From CAVZLD01 sp963776055 (lineage in GTDB: Bacteria > Planctomycetota > Planctomycetia > Pirellulales > Pirellulaceae): 64,000 nt of DNA. The translations under genes and the position numbers were made by a program. Below, piece by piece: positions 1 to 9,203 of this stretch. The stretch lies in the NCBI GenBank assembly GCA_963776055.1, contig CAVZLD010000015.1, positions 186,001 to 250,000 on the forward strand. The letters run 5' to 3'. Each line of letters begins with the position of its first letter. The stretch's first letter is position 1. Below the pieces are notes generated by a model. It did not search any database. It had not been told where the DNA came from and saw only the letters and a list, made by a program, of their open reading frames with translations.

Positions 1-693
1 GGTGGGGTTCAACTGCACGAGGGAGTGAATGGCGCGATGTGCCCGCCGTTTGCTGGATTCATCGATCAGCAGCGAGATTCGAAACAGGACCGTTCCTGCG
101 GCTGCCTCCAGCCATTCGCCGGTCAGCAAGGCTCCGGTCATGGCGAGCGTCATCAGGACGTGCATGTCCAGGTGTCGCAGCCGGACGGCCCGCCACGCTT
201 GACGAACCACCGGCCATCCCGCCAAAACGGCAGCGGAGGCGGCCAGCGGGGCCCACAGGCGAGAGTTCCATCCACTCCAGGCGCCACCGATTGCCGTGGT
301 TGCCAGCAGGATACTGAGCAACAGATCCGGCTGACGACGGAACCAGACGGTGTCTCTTTCTGTCAGCGTATCCGTCGTCGACGGCCCAACCAGAGCGGTG
401 GAAAAGCCGATTTGCTCCAGTTCCCCGACAATCGTGGCGGAGGCAATCTGCGTTGTGTCATGCTGCACACGCAGCGTTCGGTTCAGAAAATTCGGCTGGA
501 TTTGGCCGATTCCCTCGATCGAACCCAAGCCTTTCCGAATCATCCGCAATTCGTCCGGACAATCCATGTCGGGGACGTGCAGCGTGGTCCAGTGCCATCG
601 AGGTGGAGTCAAAGGCCAACGAGCTCCCGCGATCAAACGGAAAGGACGTAGACGAGTGGAACTCGCCGAAATCAGCAAAAAACGTTGCTGCAT
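1..693 (-). CDS. Heavy-metal translocating P-type ATPase, N-terminal part (truncated by window edge)
   Basis: An open minus-strand frame runs without a stop from an ATG at 693 off the left edge (231 codons). Residues about 36-105 form an HMA-like metal-binding domain with the motif HVPDMDCPDE, a one-cysteine variant typical of Zn/Cd/Pb-type pumps. Four hydrophobic stretches follow (about 123-140, 147-165, 175-192, 195-209), including LDMHVLMTLAMTGALLTGEW and AAAGTVLF, which match the first membrane helices of the P1B family. The ion-binding CPC motif, the phosphorylation DKTG motif and the ATP-binding domain must lie outside the window. The expected role is ATP-driven export of a divalent soft metal at the inner membrane. 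TATAAT occurs at 697-692 on the minus strand and overlaps the ATG, so a downstream start is possible if that is the -10 box. It is divergent from hslV. The family call is firm; metal specificity is not. Confidence 0.8.
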   Translation of the reverse strand, partial: MQQRFLLISASSTRLRPFRLIAGARWPLTPPRWHWTTLHVPDMDCPDELRMIRKGLGSIEGIGQIQPNFLNRTLRVQHDTTQIASATIVGELEQIGFSTALVGPSTTDTLTERDTVWFRRQPDLLLSILLATTAIGGAWSGWNSRLWAPLAASAAVLAGWPVVRQAWRAVRLRHLDMHVLMTLAMTGALLTGEWLEAAAGTVLFRISLLIDESSKRRAHRAIHSLVQLNPT

Positions 694-822
694 TATAGGC
701 GGAGCGGATCGTCCGGTCTGCCGTAGGCTCGCACTGGTTCGAGCCCTGGCCATCCCCGGTGAATTCGACCACAATGGCAAGAGTGAACTGGCAGGGGAAC
801 GAGTTGAGGACGGGTGGCGGCA

Positions 823-1369
823 ATGAGGAAGATCCGATCGACGACCATTTTGACCGTTCGACACCACGATCGAGTCGCCATCGGTGGCGATGGCCAGGTG
901 ACGATGGAGACGGCGATTGTGAAGTCGGATTCCGTCAAGATCCTGCGCCCTGCTGGACGGACAGGTTCTGTGCGGCTTTGCCGGTTCGGGGGCAGACGCG
1001 TTTGCGTTGCTGGAGCGATTTGAGGCCAAGCTGAAGGATTACCCTTCCAACGTACCGCGGGCCGCCACGGAGCTGGCGAAAGAATGGCGGACCGACCGCG
1101 TGCTGCGACGTCTGCAAGCGCTGATGGTCGTAGTCGACGCCACGCACACGTTGCTGATCAGCGGGACCGGCGATGTGATCCAGCCCACCGACGGGATCCT
1201 CGGCATTGGCTCGGGCGGCAACTACGCCACCGCGGCGGCTCGGGCGCTGGTGAAGCACTCCCCGTTGCATGCTGCCCAGATCGTGCGCGAAGCGCTGGAG
1301 ATCGCATCGGGGATCGACGTCTTCACAAACAACAATCTTGTCGTGGAGGAGTTGGCGTGCAGGAAATGA
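823..1369 (+). CDS. hslV: ATP-dependent protease proteolytic subunit HslV (frameshift near 949)
   Basis: HslV is the threonine peptidase of the HslUV (ClpYQ) cytoplasmic protease. The N-terminal frame reads MRKIRSTTILTVRHHDRVAIG, where a short propeptide precedes the catalytic threonine, followed by GDGQVTM. After a frame change the second frame carries LLDGQVLCGFAG-type sequence, then KEWRTDRVLRR, GDVIQPTDGILGIGSGG and the usual C-terminus. The two frames join at the CCC run at 948-950; removing one C restores a normal protein of about 181 residues. An in-frame GTG lies at 814. The gene overlaps hslU by ATGA at 1366-1369, so the two are translationally coupled. I treat the shift as a likely sequence error, since hslU beside it is intact; a real null allele cannot be excluded. 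Confidence 0.9.
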
Positions 1370-2733
1370 GACCTTCGCAGTCGGCTCGACCGGCGGCAGA
1401 ACAACGGTTGACTCCGCGGCAGATTGTGGAGGAGCTGGACCGGTACATTGTCGGTCAGGCGGAAGCCAAACGGTCGGTTGCGGTCGCCATCCGAAACCGT
1501 GATCGCCGTCAATGGCTCAGCGACGAGATGCGTGGGGAAGTTGCGCCGAAGAATATTCTGATGATGGGGCCGACCGGCGTGGGCAAGACCGAGATTGCGC
1601 GGCGGCTGGCCAAGCTCACCGGATCGCCCTTTATCAAGGTCGAGGCCACGAAGTACACCGAAGTGGGGTACTATGGCCGCGACGTCGAGAGCATGGTGCG
1701 TGAGCTGGTGGAGAACGCGATCGGATTGGTCCGTCAACGGGAACTGGCGACGGTGGAGGAAGAAGCCCACCGCAAGGTCGAAGAACGCTTACTGGATCTG
1801 TTGCTCCCGCCCCCGATCAGTGTCGACGTCGGGGGCGAGGAGAATCAGTCGGCGGAGCACTACCGGCGGTCCAGCGAGCGGATGCGGGCGATGCTGGCGG
1901 CCGGGGAACTCGAGCAGCGGACGGTCGAATTGACCGTGGAACAGAAGGCCACCCCCGTCGTCTTCAGCGGGCTGGGCGCCGAACACATGGACATGGACTT
2001 GCAGGGCATGTTCGAAAAGATCTTGCCGAAGCACACGGTCCGCCGTGAATTGACCGTGGCCGAGGCCCGTCAAGTGCTGTTCGAGCAGGCCTGCGAATCG
2101 CTGCTGGACCAGGAAAAAATCCATGCCGCCGCGATCGATCTCGCCGAAAACACCGGGATCATCTTCGTCGACGAACTGGATAAGGTCGTCGCCAGTGACT
2201 CCAAGGGGGCGGATGTGTCCCGACAGGGTGTGCAACGCGATCTGTTGCCGATCGTGGAAGGCACCGCCATCCAGACCCGTTACGGTTACATACGAACGGA
2301 CCATGTTCTGTTCATCGCCGCGGGTGCGTTTCACCGCAGCCAACCCAGCGAACTGATGCCGGAGCTGCAAGGTCGCTTCCCGATTCGCGTGGAATTGGGC
2401 GAACTGGTCAAGGACGATTTCGTCCGCATCCTCACCGAACCGGAGAATTCGCTCACGCGGCAGTACATTGCGTTGATGGAAACGGAGGACGTGCGTCTGC
2501 AATTCGCGCCGGACGCGATCGATGCCATCGCGTCGTATGCGTTCCAAGTCAATCAGACCACGCAGAATATCGGTGCCCGGCGGTTGTATACCATTCTGGA
2601 ACGGCTGCTGGAGGAGTTGAGTTTTTCCGCACCCGAGATGCCGGGGCAGCACGTGGAGATCAACGCCGCCTACGTGCAGCAACGACTTGAGGAAATTGCG
2701 GACGATGAGGACCTGAGTCGCTACATTCTGTAA
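1366..2733 (+). CDS. hslU: HslU, ATPase/unfoldase subunit of HslUV protease
   Basis: This AAA+ unfoldase feeds substrates to HslV. Visible features are LTPRQIVEELDRYIVGQ at the N-terminus, Walker A GPTGVGKTE, KVEATKYTEVGYYGRDVESM, an intermediate domain (about residues 130-240), Walker B IFVDELDK and the C-terminal ARRLYTILERLLEE region. Length from the ATG at 1366 is 455 residues, close to the family norm of about 443-460. An in-frame GTG at 1357 has a better-spaced GGAGGA (1345-1350) and is an alternative start. The frame is intact. It is cotranscribed with hslV and followed after 73 bases by a STAS gene. Confidence 0.96.
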   Translation: MRPSQSARPAAEQRLTPRQIVEELDRYIVGQAEAKRSVAVAIRNRDRRQWLSDEMRGEVAPKNILMMGPTGVGKTEIARRLAKLTGSPFIKVEATKYTEVGYYGRDVESMVRELVENAIGLVRQRELATVEEEAHRKVEERLLDLLLPPPISVDVGGEENQSAEHYRRSSERMRAMLAAGELEQRTVELTVEQKATPVVFSGLGAEHMDMDLQGMFEKILPKHTVRRELTVAEARQVLFEQACESLLDQEKIHAAAIDLAENTGIIFVDELDKVVASDSKGADVSRQGVQRDLLPIVEGTAIQTRYGYIRTDHVLFIAAGAFHRSQPSELMPELQGRFPIRVELGELVKDDFVRILTEPENSLTRQYIALMETEDVRLQFAPDAIDAIASYAFQVNQTTQNIGARRLYTILERLLEELSFSAPEMPGQHVEINAAYVQQRLEEIADDEDLSRYIL

Positions 2734-2806
2734 CGTTGTAGGCGATTCCAGACTGGGTGCCACACGGCGTGCGAGACGGATCCTTCGTTGGGGGAGAATT
2801 GTTGCC

Positions 2807-3203
2807 ATGGAACAACGCCGCTACATTCAATTTGCCCGTCACCCCGGTGCCGTCGTCGTGCAGTTCATTGAGCCTGACCTGAGTGGCGCGATGTTTTCCG
2901 AAATCTTGGAATTGGAGCTGGGGCAACTCGTCAGCGAGCTTCATCCGACACGAATGATTGTCGATTTCACCGGCGTGCGACACGATTACTTCCTCGGTCA
3001 TCGGCGTTCTCCTGAAGACCCGCAAGAAGCTGCTGGCGGAAGGTGGACGCTTGCGACTCTGCTGCGTTCCGTTGCCGATTCGTGAGATCTACCGCACGTT
3101 GAACCTGGATCGGAAGATTCTTCCGGTGTTCGAGTCGGTGGAAGACGCGTTGGAAGCCGCCGAGGTACGAGCCGACTCGGCGATGGAACAAATGGAGGAC
3201 TGA
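2807..3203 (+). CDS. STAS-domain protein, anti-anti-sigma-factor type (frameshift near 2981)
   Basis: Two overlapping frames together give one protein of about 131 residues. The first half (MEQRRYIQFARHPGAVVVQF ... MIVDFTGV) supplies the beta strands of a STAS fold up to the DFTG motif, where anti-sigma-factor antagonists carry their phosphorylatable Ser/Thr region. The second half (ITSSVIGVLLKTRKKLLAEG ... YRTLNLDRKILPVFESVEDA) supplies the ITSSVIG helix, the GG loop and the final helix. The join lies near the CACGATTAC at about 2981-2990. In partner-switching systems such a protein is dephosphorylated by a PP2C phosphatase and sequesters an anti-sigma kinase. A kinase and a REC-PP2C phosphatase follow directly on the same strand. 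Confidence 0.82.
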
Positions 3204-3255
3204 ACGCCCTCTGGTCTCCATCGGTCCTGATTATTCGCCAGGAAAGGGTCTCTCC

Positions 3256-5220
3256 TTGGCTGCGTCTCCAAGCCCCACGCAAGACGATCCGTTTTCCGGA
3301 ACAGCAAAGCGTCCGCACACCACCCTTTTTGTCCGGCAAGCCCTGTTCGTGTTTGCGACCGTTGCCGTGACGGTGATCGCGCTGACCGCTATCAGTGATC
3401 TGGTCGCTCGGCGAATCATCCGAGGGCAGATCGAGCAGCGGTTGCGAGTGACCATCGCGGATCGGGCCGAGATGCTGCAGATGTATGTCCGTCATCAGCA
3501 TGAGAATGTGCAGCTGGTGACCAGTCGCACGCGTCTGCGGAAACTCCTGAGCCTTCGCCAACTCGGCCAGGCGCCGGGCGACTTCGAAACGCAGTTGCGG
3601 CAGATCCTGCGGGACGCCCATGACAACTCCCCCAACTTTCTGGAGATCTGGATTGCCGATCCCCAGGGCCAGACCGTGGCAGGCACCGATTCCCAGCGTT
3701 TGGGGACGCAGTGGGCGGATGACCCGCGTTTCCAACGCGGGCTGCTCGGCCCCTATCTGAGCGAGCCGATGTTCGATGCCGACGGCTATCAGGCGTACTT
3801 GACCGCGCCGATCCAAGACGCCTCGATGGACCTGTTGGGCGTAGTCATGGTTCGCGTCGATCTCGGGCATCTCTTCGGATTGCTGGCCAATCGCACCGGG
3901 TTGGAGACCACCGGCGAAGTCCTCGTGGCGCGGCGTGCGGGAGATCGGGCAAGCTTTCTGTTCGCCCCGCTGACGCAGCGTCCCGCCGACCTGTCGCTTG
4001 CCGAAGCACCGGCTTTGGCGAAAGCCATCGACGAGGAGGAAGGATTTGACGTCGACCGGTTCGGCGACGAGCAGGTTTTCGTGGCTTACCGACCGGTCGA
4101 ATACGAGAAGGGCGATCCGCCCTGGGGGATGATTGCCAAGATCAGTGCCCAGGAGGCGATCGTTCCCATGACCAAGTTGCGGCAAGCCTTATGGCTGGTC
4201 GGTGCCTTTCTCCTGTTGCCCGCCCTGGCGGCGGCCTATGCCTACGCCAGTTGCTGTGCCCGGCCGATCATGCGACTGGCAGATTCCGCCGCCGCACTAG
4301 CCGAGGGGAGATTTGATGCCCGCGTGCCGGTCGATACACACGACGAAGTTGGCCGTCTGAGCGTTGCGTTCAACCACATGGCAGCACAACTGCAAAGCTC
4401 CTACGACACGTTGGAACGTAAAGTGGAACAACGAACCGCGGAACTGTCGCACGCGAACGAGGAATTGAAACGGTCGAACCGCGATCTGCAACAGTTTGCC
4501 TACGTCGCCTCGCACGATCTGCAAGAGCCGCTGCGGGCAATCACCGGTTTCACCGCCTTGCTCCAGGAACAGTACGGCTCGCAGTTGGATGAACAGGCGC
4601 GCGAATACATGGATCTGACTATTGACGGCGCTCGGCGGATGAAACTGTTGATCGACAACCTGTTGGAATTTGCCCGAGTGGAAAGCCAAGGCAAACCGTT
4701 TCAATCGACCGACACCCAAGCCGTCCTGCAACTGGCGCTGGACAATCTCAGCGAAGCGATCGAGGAAAGCCACGCAACCGTCACGCACCAGGGCCTGGGA
4801 ACGATTGAGGCGGACGCTACCCAACTCGTGCAAGTGTTTCAGAACCTGATCAGCAACGCGATCAAGTTTCGAGGTTCGGAACCGCCGCGAATTGAGATTG
4901 AGGCCGAAATGCGCGATCGCGAGGTGTGCTTCGCGGTTTGTGATCACGGAATCGGTATTGCTCCTCGGTACCACCAGAAGATCTTTACGATTTTCCAGCG
5001 GCTACATTCGCACAGCGAGTTTTCCGGAACCGGGATCGGGTTGGCCATTTGTCAGCGAATCGTCCAACGACACGGGGGGCAGATTTGGGTTGAGTCGGAA
5101 GAAGGAAGAGGTGCTTGTTTTCGTTTCACGATCCCGCAGCCGCCTGGATCTGCCGACGCGCGGGAGATCGAGGGCGAGCAGGATCTTATGGAAGCGCGAT
5201 TTGCAGCACGGACCGAATAG
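3256..5220 (+). CDS. Membrane sensor histidine kinase (cache-like sensor, HAMP, HisKA, HATPase)
   Basis: The start is TTG at 3256, with AGGAAAGG eight bases upstream. The protein has 654 residues: a transmembrane segment (about 25-50); a periplasmic cache-like domain (about 55-300, with WIADPQGQTVAGTDSQRLG); a second membrane helix (about 306-330, LRQALWLVGAFLLLPALAAA); HAMP (about 330-385); a coiled coil (ERKVEQRTAELSHANEELKR); HisKA with the phospho-acceptor at H420 in YVASHDLQEPLRAI; and a HATPase domain with N (FQNLISNAIKF), G1 (CDHGIGIAP) and G2 (FSGTGIGLAICQRIV) boxes. The HDLQEPLR H-box is the phytochrome-like class. It lies between a STAS gene and a REC-PP2C gene, so the REC domain of the latter is its most likely target. 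The frame is intact. Confidence 0.93.
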   Translation: MAASPSPTQDDPFSGTAKRPHTTLFVRQALFVFATVAVTVIALTAISDLVARRIIRGQIEQRLRVTIADRAEMLQMYVRHQHENVQLVTSRTRLRKLLSLRQLGQAPGDFETQLRQILRDAHDNSPNFLEIWIADPQGQTVAGTDSQRLGTQWADDPRFQRGLLGPYLSEPMFDADGYQAYLTAPIQDASMDLLGVVMVRVDLGHLFGLLANRTGLETTGEVLVARRAGDRASFLFAPLTQRPADLSLAEAPALAKAIDEEEGFDVDRFGDEQVFVAYRPVEYEKGDPPWGMIAKISAQEAIVPMTKLRQALWLVGAFLLLPALAAAYAYASCCARPIMRLADSAAALAEGRFDARVPVDTHDEVGRLSVAFNHMAAQLQSSYDTLERKVEQRTAELSHANEELKRSNRDLQQFAYVASHDLQEPLRAITGFTALLQEQYGSQLDEQAREYMDLTIDGARRMKLLIDNLLEFARVESQGKPFQSTDTQAVLQLALDNLSEAIEESHATVTHQGLGTIEADATQLVQVFQNLISNAIKFRGSEPPRIEIEAEMRDREVCFAVCDHGIGIAPRYHQKIFTIFQRLHSHSEFSGTGIGLAICQRIVQRHGGQIWVESEEGRGACFRFTIPQPPGSADAREIEGEQDLMEARFAARTE

Positions 5221-5307
5221 TCCCGCATTTGACGTTGACAAAGCCCGCAACGCAGCGTTAGATGGCCCCGGGTGAAGTTTTCCAAGCGGTTGCGACAAAG
5301 TGCGGTT

Positions 5308-6486
5308 ATGTCCGGTGCCGAAGATTCGAGAACGCCGACGCGAATTCTGCTGATCGAGGACAGCAATACAGACGCATTGTTGATTCGATCGCACTTGAAA
5401 AAGGCTGACGCCGCCTTCGATTTGCGTCGGGAAGAACGATTGGATACCGGCCTCGCCCACTTGGATCGAGGCGATACCGATGTCGTTCTGCTGGACTTGA
5501 ACTTACCGGATAGCTCGGGCTTGGATACGTTTCGGTCTGTTCATCGGCAAGCGATGCATCTGCCGATTGTCATCTTGAGCGGTCAAGAGGATGTCCAGCT
5601 TGCGGTCGACGCCGTCGCTCTGGGGGCGCAGGACTATCTGCCAAAGGGCGAAGTCAGCCGCAGCTCGCTATCCCGGTCGATTCGGTACGCGATCGAACGA
5701 TCACGCCGCCAGAAGGCAGAACAAGAACTCACCGCGGCCGGCGAAATCCAACGCCGCCTCTTTCCGCAAAGCCCACCGCAGGTCACCGGATACGATTTGT
5801 ATGGGCGGTGTGAACCGGCCAATCTTGCCGGGGGAGATTACTTCGATTTCTTTCCCATGGGAAATGGGGGATTGGGTGTCGTGGTCGCCGATGTGTCGGG
5901 GCACGGCATCGGCCCGGCTCTGATTATGTCGGAAACACGCGCCATTCTGCGAACACTGGCGACGACCTACGAGGGGGTCGGGGATATTCTGACACGCGCC
6001 AATCAGGTACTGGCCGAAGATCTGCATAACAATGTCTTCGTCGCATTGCTGCTGATCCACCTGGCACCTCAACGGCAGACAATTCAGTTTGCCAGCGCGG
6101 GGATGCCGGGTGTTCTGCTGTCGCAAGACGGACAGATTCGCGAACGAATCTGTTCCCCCGATCCGCCCCTCGGGATTATCGAAGGGCGACAGTTTAGCAC
6201 CGAGGGCGAGGTGATCTTGCAGGACGGCGATACGTTGCTGCTGTATACCGACGGCATTGTGGAAATGTTCAACGAGCAAGAAGAACAGTTCGGTGAACAT
6301 CGGCTGATCGACACCGTGTCGCAATGTGCGCAGGAATCGAGTCGCCGGACGATCGAAGAGATTTTCCATCGCGTGCACGAATTCGCCAGTGAGGACGCGT
6401 ACCAGGATGACATGACCGCCGTAATCGTCAAAGTCCGCTCGCAGACGTCCGACGAATCCCACGCGGCAGGACCCTCGTCCCCTTGA
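5308..6486 (+). CDS. Response regulator with PP2C-type (RsbU/SpoIIE) phosphatase output domain
   Basis: The N-terminal receiver domain (RILLIEDSNTDALLI, phospho-acceptor Asp in VVLLDLNLPDSSG, conserved Lys in YLPKGE) is joined by a helical linker (AEQELTAAGEIQRRLFPQSP) to a SpoIIE-type PPM phosphatase domain with the metal-binding acidic motifs GGDYFDFF, VVADVSGHG, LLLYTDGIVE and YQDDMTAVIV. This is the RsbU-like architecture in which phosphorylation of REC controls dephosphorylation of a STAS protein; the STAS gene is two genes upstream. The ATG at 5308 is chosen because REC homology begins just after it; an in-frame GTG at 5272 would add 12 residues. No strong ribosome-binding site is seen for either. 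The frame is intact. Confidence 0.93.
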   Translation: MSGAEDSRTPTRILLIEDSNTDALLIRSHLKKADAAFDLRREERLDTGLAHLDRGDTDVVLLDLNLPDSSGLDTFRSVHRQAMHLPIVILSGQEDVQLAVDAVALGAQDYLPKGEVSRSSLSRSIRYAIERSRRQKAEQELTAAGEIQRRLFPQSPPQVTGYDLYGRCEPANLAGGDYFDFFPMGNGGLGVVVADVSGHGIGPALIMSETRAILRTLATTYEGVGDILTRANQVLAEDLHNNVFVALLLIHLAPQRQTIQFASAGMPGVLLSQDGQIRERICSPDPPLGIIEGRQFSTEGEVILQDGDTLLLYTDGIVEMFNEQEEQFGEHRLIDTVSQCAQESSRRTIEEIFHRVHEFASEDAYQDDMTAVIVKVRSQTSDESHAAGPSSP

Positions 6487-6539
6487 TCTGGCACACCCAG
6501 TGGGAAACGTCCTCGCGGCACGGTAGGCTGGCTCGCATC

Positions 6540-7833
6540 ATGATCCCACGCTCGGTGGTAACTTGGCCCGCAGCACCGCTGGCGGTTCCTGTGGGGGACG
6601 CTGGCACGCAGCCGATTGGCTGGCGCTTCCCCCTCCACGCGGCTCGATGGGCCTGCCTGTTCCTGCTCCTGCCCGGCGCCGCCTCGATCGCCACCGTGCC
6701 GGATTCGCCCTGGCCGCGACATGTGATCGACGATACTTCGCGGGGGGCCGACGGAGTCCGCCTGGCGGATGTGAACGGCGACGCTCGATGGGATCTGGTC
6801 ACCGGCTGGGAGGAGGGAGGTAAGGTCCGCGTGTACCTGCACCCCGGACCGGACGCCGTCGACCAGCCCTGGCCGGCCATTACGGTTGGCGAGGTCGCTG
6901 CGCCGGAGGATGCTGTCTTCGCGGATCTTGATCACGACGGAGCTCTCGACGTCGTGAGTTGCTGCGAAGGACAGCAACGAACCGTATTCGTTCATTGGTC
7001 GCCGACCAATCCGGAGGAATTGCGAGACGAAAAACGCTGGACTACGGATGCCTTTCCCCGACTGCGTGGTGAACAGCCCTGGATGTTTGCCTGCCCATTT
7101 CCAGCCACCCGCCACGAAGGAGCGGATCTCGTGCTAGGTGCCAAGGGGCCCGACGCCGGAATCTGGCTGCTTGGTAGCGACCAACCGGTGCGAGATCTTC
7201 GGCGCTGGAAAGAGCAACGCCTCCGTTCCGCCGGCTGGATCATGTCGCTGCGTGGCGTCCGATCTGGACCACGATGATGACTTGGACCTGGTCTTCAGCG
7301 ACCGAAAGGGCGCCCGCTGTGGGGCATACTGGCTACAGAATCCCGGCTCAGACGCGATTCGCCAGGGGGCCGCTTGGCCAGAATACCTGATCGGAGCCGC
7401 CGGGAAGGAGGCGATGTTTCTGACCGTCGCCGACGTCGATCAGGATGGAAGGGAAGACGTAGTGATCATGACGTTGGAGGGACATCTGGAATACTGCCGC
7501 CGCACAGAGACTCACCTGCCCGACTGGCAAACTTCCGTGATTCGCTTGCCCGAAGGACACGTCCGCGGAAAAGGAATTGGCGTCGGAGACATCGACGGCG
7601 ATCAGCGCTCCGACCTGGTCATCACCACCGAAGACGGGTGCGTGGCTTGGCGGCGATCGGCCCCCACCCCCAGTTCCCCCAACGCGCAATGGTTCGACAT
7701 TGGTGGCTCGGTCGGTTACAAATTTGACCGTCTGGAACTTTGGGATCTGGACGAGGATGGTGATTTGGACGTGCTGACCTGTGAAGAGCGTGACAATCTG
7801 GGCGTCGTGTGGTACGAAAACCTTTCGCGGTGA
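6540..7833 (+). CDS. Secreted FG-GAP/VCBS repeat protein (frameshift near 7250)
   Basis: The N-terminus has a hydrophobic export-type segment (RWACLFLLLPGAASIA). FG-GAP/VCBS-like calcium-binding loops follow: LADVNGDARWDLVTG, FADLDHDGALDVVS, and after the frame change SDLDHDDDLDLVFS, VADVDQDGREDVVIM, VGDIDGDQRSDLVIT and LWDLDEDGDLDVLT. These D-x-D-x-D-G loops build a beta-propeller like the integrin alpha N-terminus. Deleting one base near 7250 (CTGCGTGGCG) gives a single protein of about 430 residues. An in-frame TTG lies at 6483, overlapping the previous stop, so operon coupling is possible. It is probably an envelope or secreted propeller protein; the ligand is unknown. Confidence 0.8.
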
Positions 7834-7920
7834 ACCGTCCCCCGCAGCATCAACGCAGCTTGGTCCTCTCACCAACCGTCAGCACGAGAATACTCTTCCT
7901 CTGGAGGTCTTGCCGTTTTC

Positions 7921-8019
7921 ATTCAGGGTGACGCCGCCGAAGTGCCCCCGAAAGGAGCATTCCGCCGAAAAGCTCCGGACTTCCGGTGGTCGTCCTGGCC
8001 CATGAACGGTGCAACGACC
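7921..8019 (-). repeat. Dispersed intergenic repeat, CCAGGACGAC family, copy 1
   Basis: The 323-base gap 7834-8155 holds no gene. On the minus strand it contains TGGGCCAGGACGACCACCGG, then AAGTCCGGAGC, TTCGGCGGAATGCTCCTTTC and GGCGGCGTCACC. The same order of blocks appears on the plus strand at 53004-53099. The chance translation VAPFMGQDDHRKSGAFRRNA versus VARFLGQDDERKSAALRRNA shows the similarity. The rest of the gap shows nothing I recognise. Confidence 0.75.
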
Positions 8020-8155
8020 CATAGGTGTGTCAACTCCTTTCGTAGCAAACCCTTGAAAGCCGCACAACGTCCCCGTGGAAACGGATCCCAATTCTCTTCC
8101 AGACAACAATTCAATCGCTACTCGGTCTTCACGAAAACTTGATCCCTGAGAAAGG

Positions 8156-9203
8156 ATGATGGACATGAAGTACTTCTGCCTGCCGCGTTTGTGGCTCATT
8201 GTTGGATCGCTGGGCCTGCTCGTCGGCAGCGCACGTTCGCTGGAGGCGCACTCACCCACCAAGGCGATGGCGGAGGCCGCGCAGCGATTTCTGGCTTCGC
8301 TGAGCCCTGAGCAGCGCCGAGACGCAGTATGACTTCGACGATGCGGAGCGGCAGAATTGGAACTTTGTGCCGATGGAACGCGCTGGATTACCGCTGAAGG
8401 AAATGCAGGTGCATCAACAGCAACTTGCTTACGGGTTGCTGCAGAGCGCTCTCAGTCATCGCGGTCTTTCCAAAGCACTCAACATCATGGTCTTGGAGCA
8501 GATCTTGCACGAATTGGAGAATAATAATCCGACACGAGATTCGAGCAGGTATTTCTTTCTGATCTTTGGCGAGCCGTCTTCGGAGTCCACTTGGGGGTGG
8601 CGTGTTGAGGGCCATCATCTTTCGGTGAGCCTGACGCTGGTGGACGGACAACGCGTCGTGGCCACGCCCTCGTTTTATGGAGCGAATCCGGCGCATGTGA
8701 AACAGGGACCGCACCAGGGCCTGCGCGTACTGTCCGCCGAAGAGGATCTGGCTCGTGAGTTCCTGCAGTCCCTGACGGACGAACAACGGCAAGTTGCCGT
8801 GATCGCGACCTCGGCCCCGCGCGACGTAATCAATGGGCCCGATCGGCAAGCGTCTGCTTTGGAGCCGATCGGCCTCTCGGCGTCCGAGATGACCGTCGAG
8901 CAGCGACAGCAACTGCTACAGATCGTACGCGAATATGTGTTCAATCTGCGTCCCGAGCTGGCGCGTGATGATCTGAAACGCATCCGGGAGCAGGGCGTTC
9001 GAAAGCTCAGTTTCGCCTGGGCCGGTAGCGTGGAACCCGGCCAGGGACATTACTACCGAGTGCAGGGGCCTACCTTCATTCTCGAATATGACAACACGCA
9101 GAATGACGCCAACCACATTCATTGTGTCTGGCGTGATTTCAAGAACGACTTTGGCGAAGACCTGCTGCGGAAACACTATGCGGAGGATTCGCATGGCCAG
9201 TAA
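8156..9203 (+). CDS. DUF3500 family secreted protein (frameshift near 8325)
   Basis: ATG codons at 8156, 8159 and 8165 are in frame; 8165 gives MKYFCLPRLWLIVGSLGLLV, a clear signal peptide ending near GSARSLEAH. The mature part opens with AAQRFLASLSPEQRRDA, then the frame breaks at GACGCAGTATGAC and continues QYDFDDAERQNWNFVPMER. That is the usual DUF3500 N-terminal block; one missing base explains the break. The second frame has MVLEQILHELE, YFFLIFGEPSSESTWGWRVEGHHLSVS and GPTFILEYDNTQNDANHIH, including the conserved W-G-W-R-x-E-G-H-H and histidine-rich C-terminal motifs. The family is common in Planctomycetes and some fungi, and its function is unknown. The last 11 bases overlap the aldolase gene. 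Confidence 0.88.

Noticed and set aside
25..826. Plus-strand frames at the left edge (208 and 158 residues)
   Set aside because: Antisense to the P-type ATPase, which has clear HMA and membrane motifs on the minus strand.
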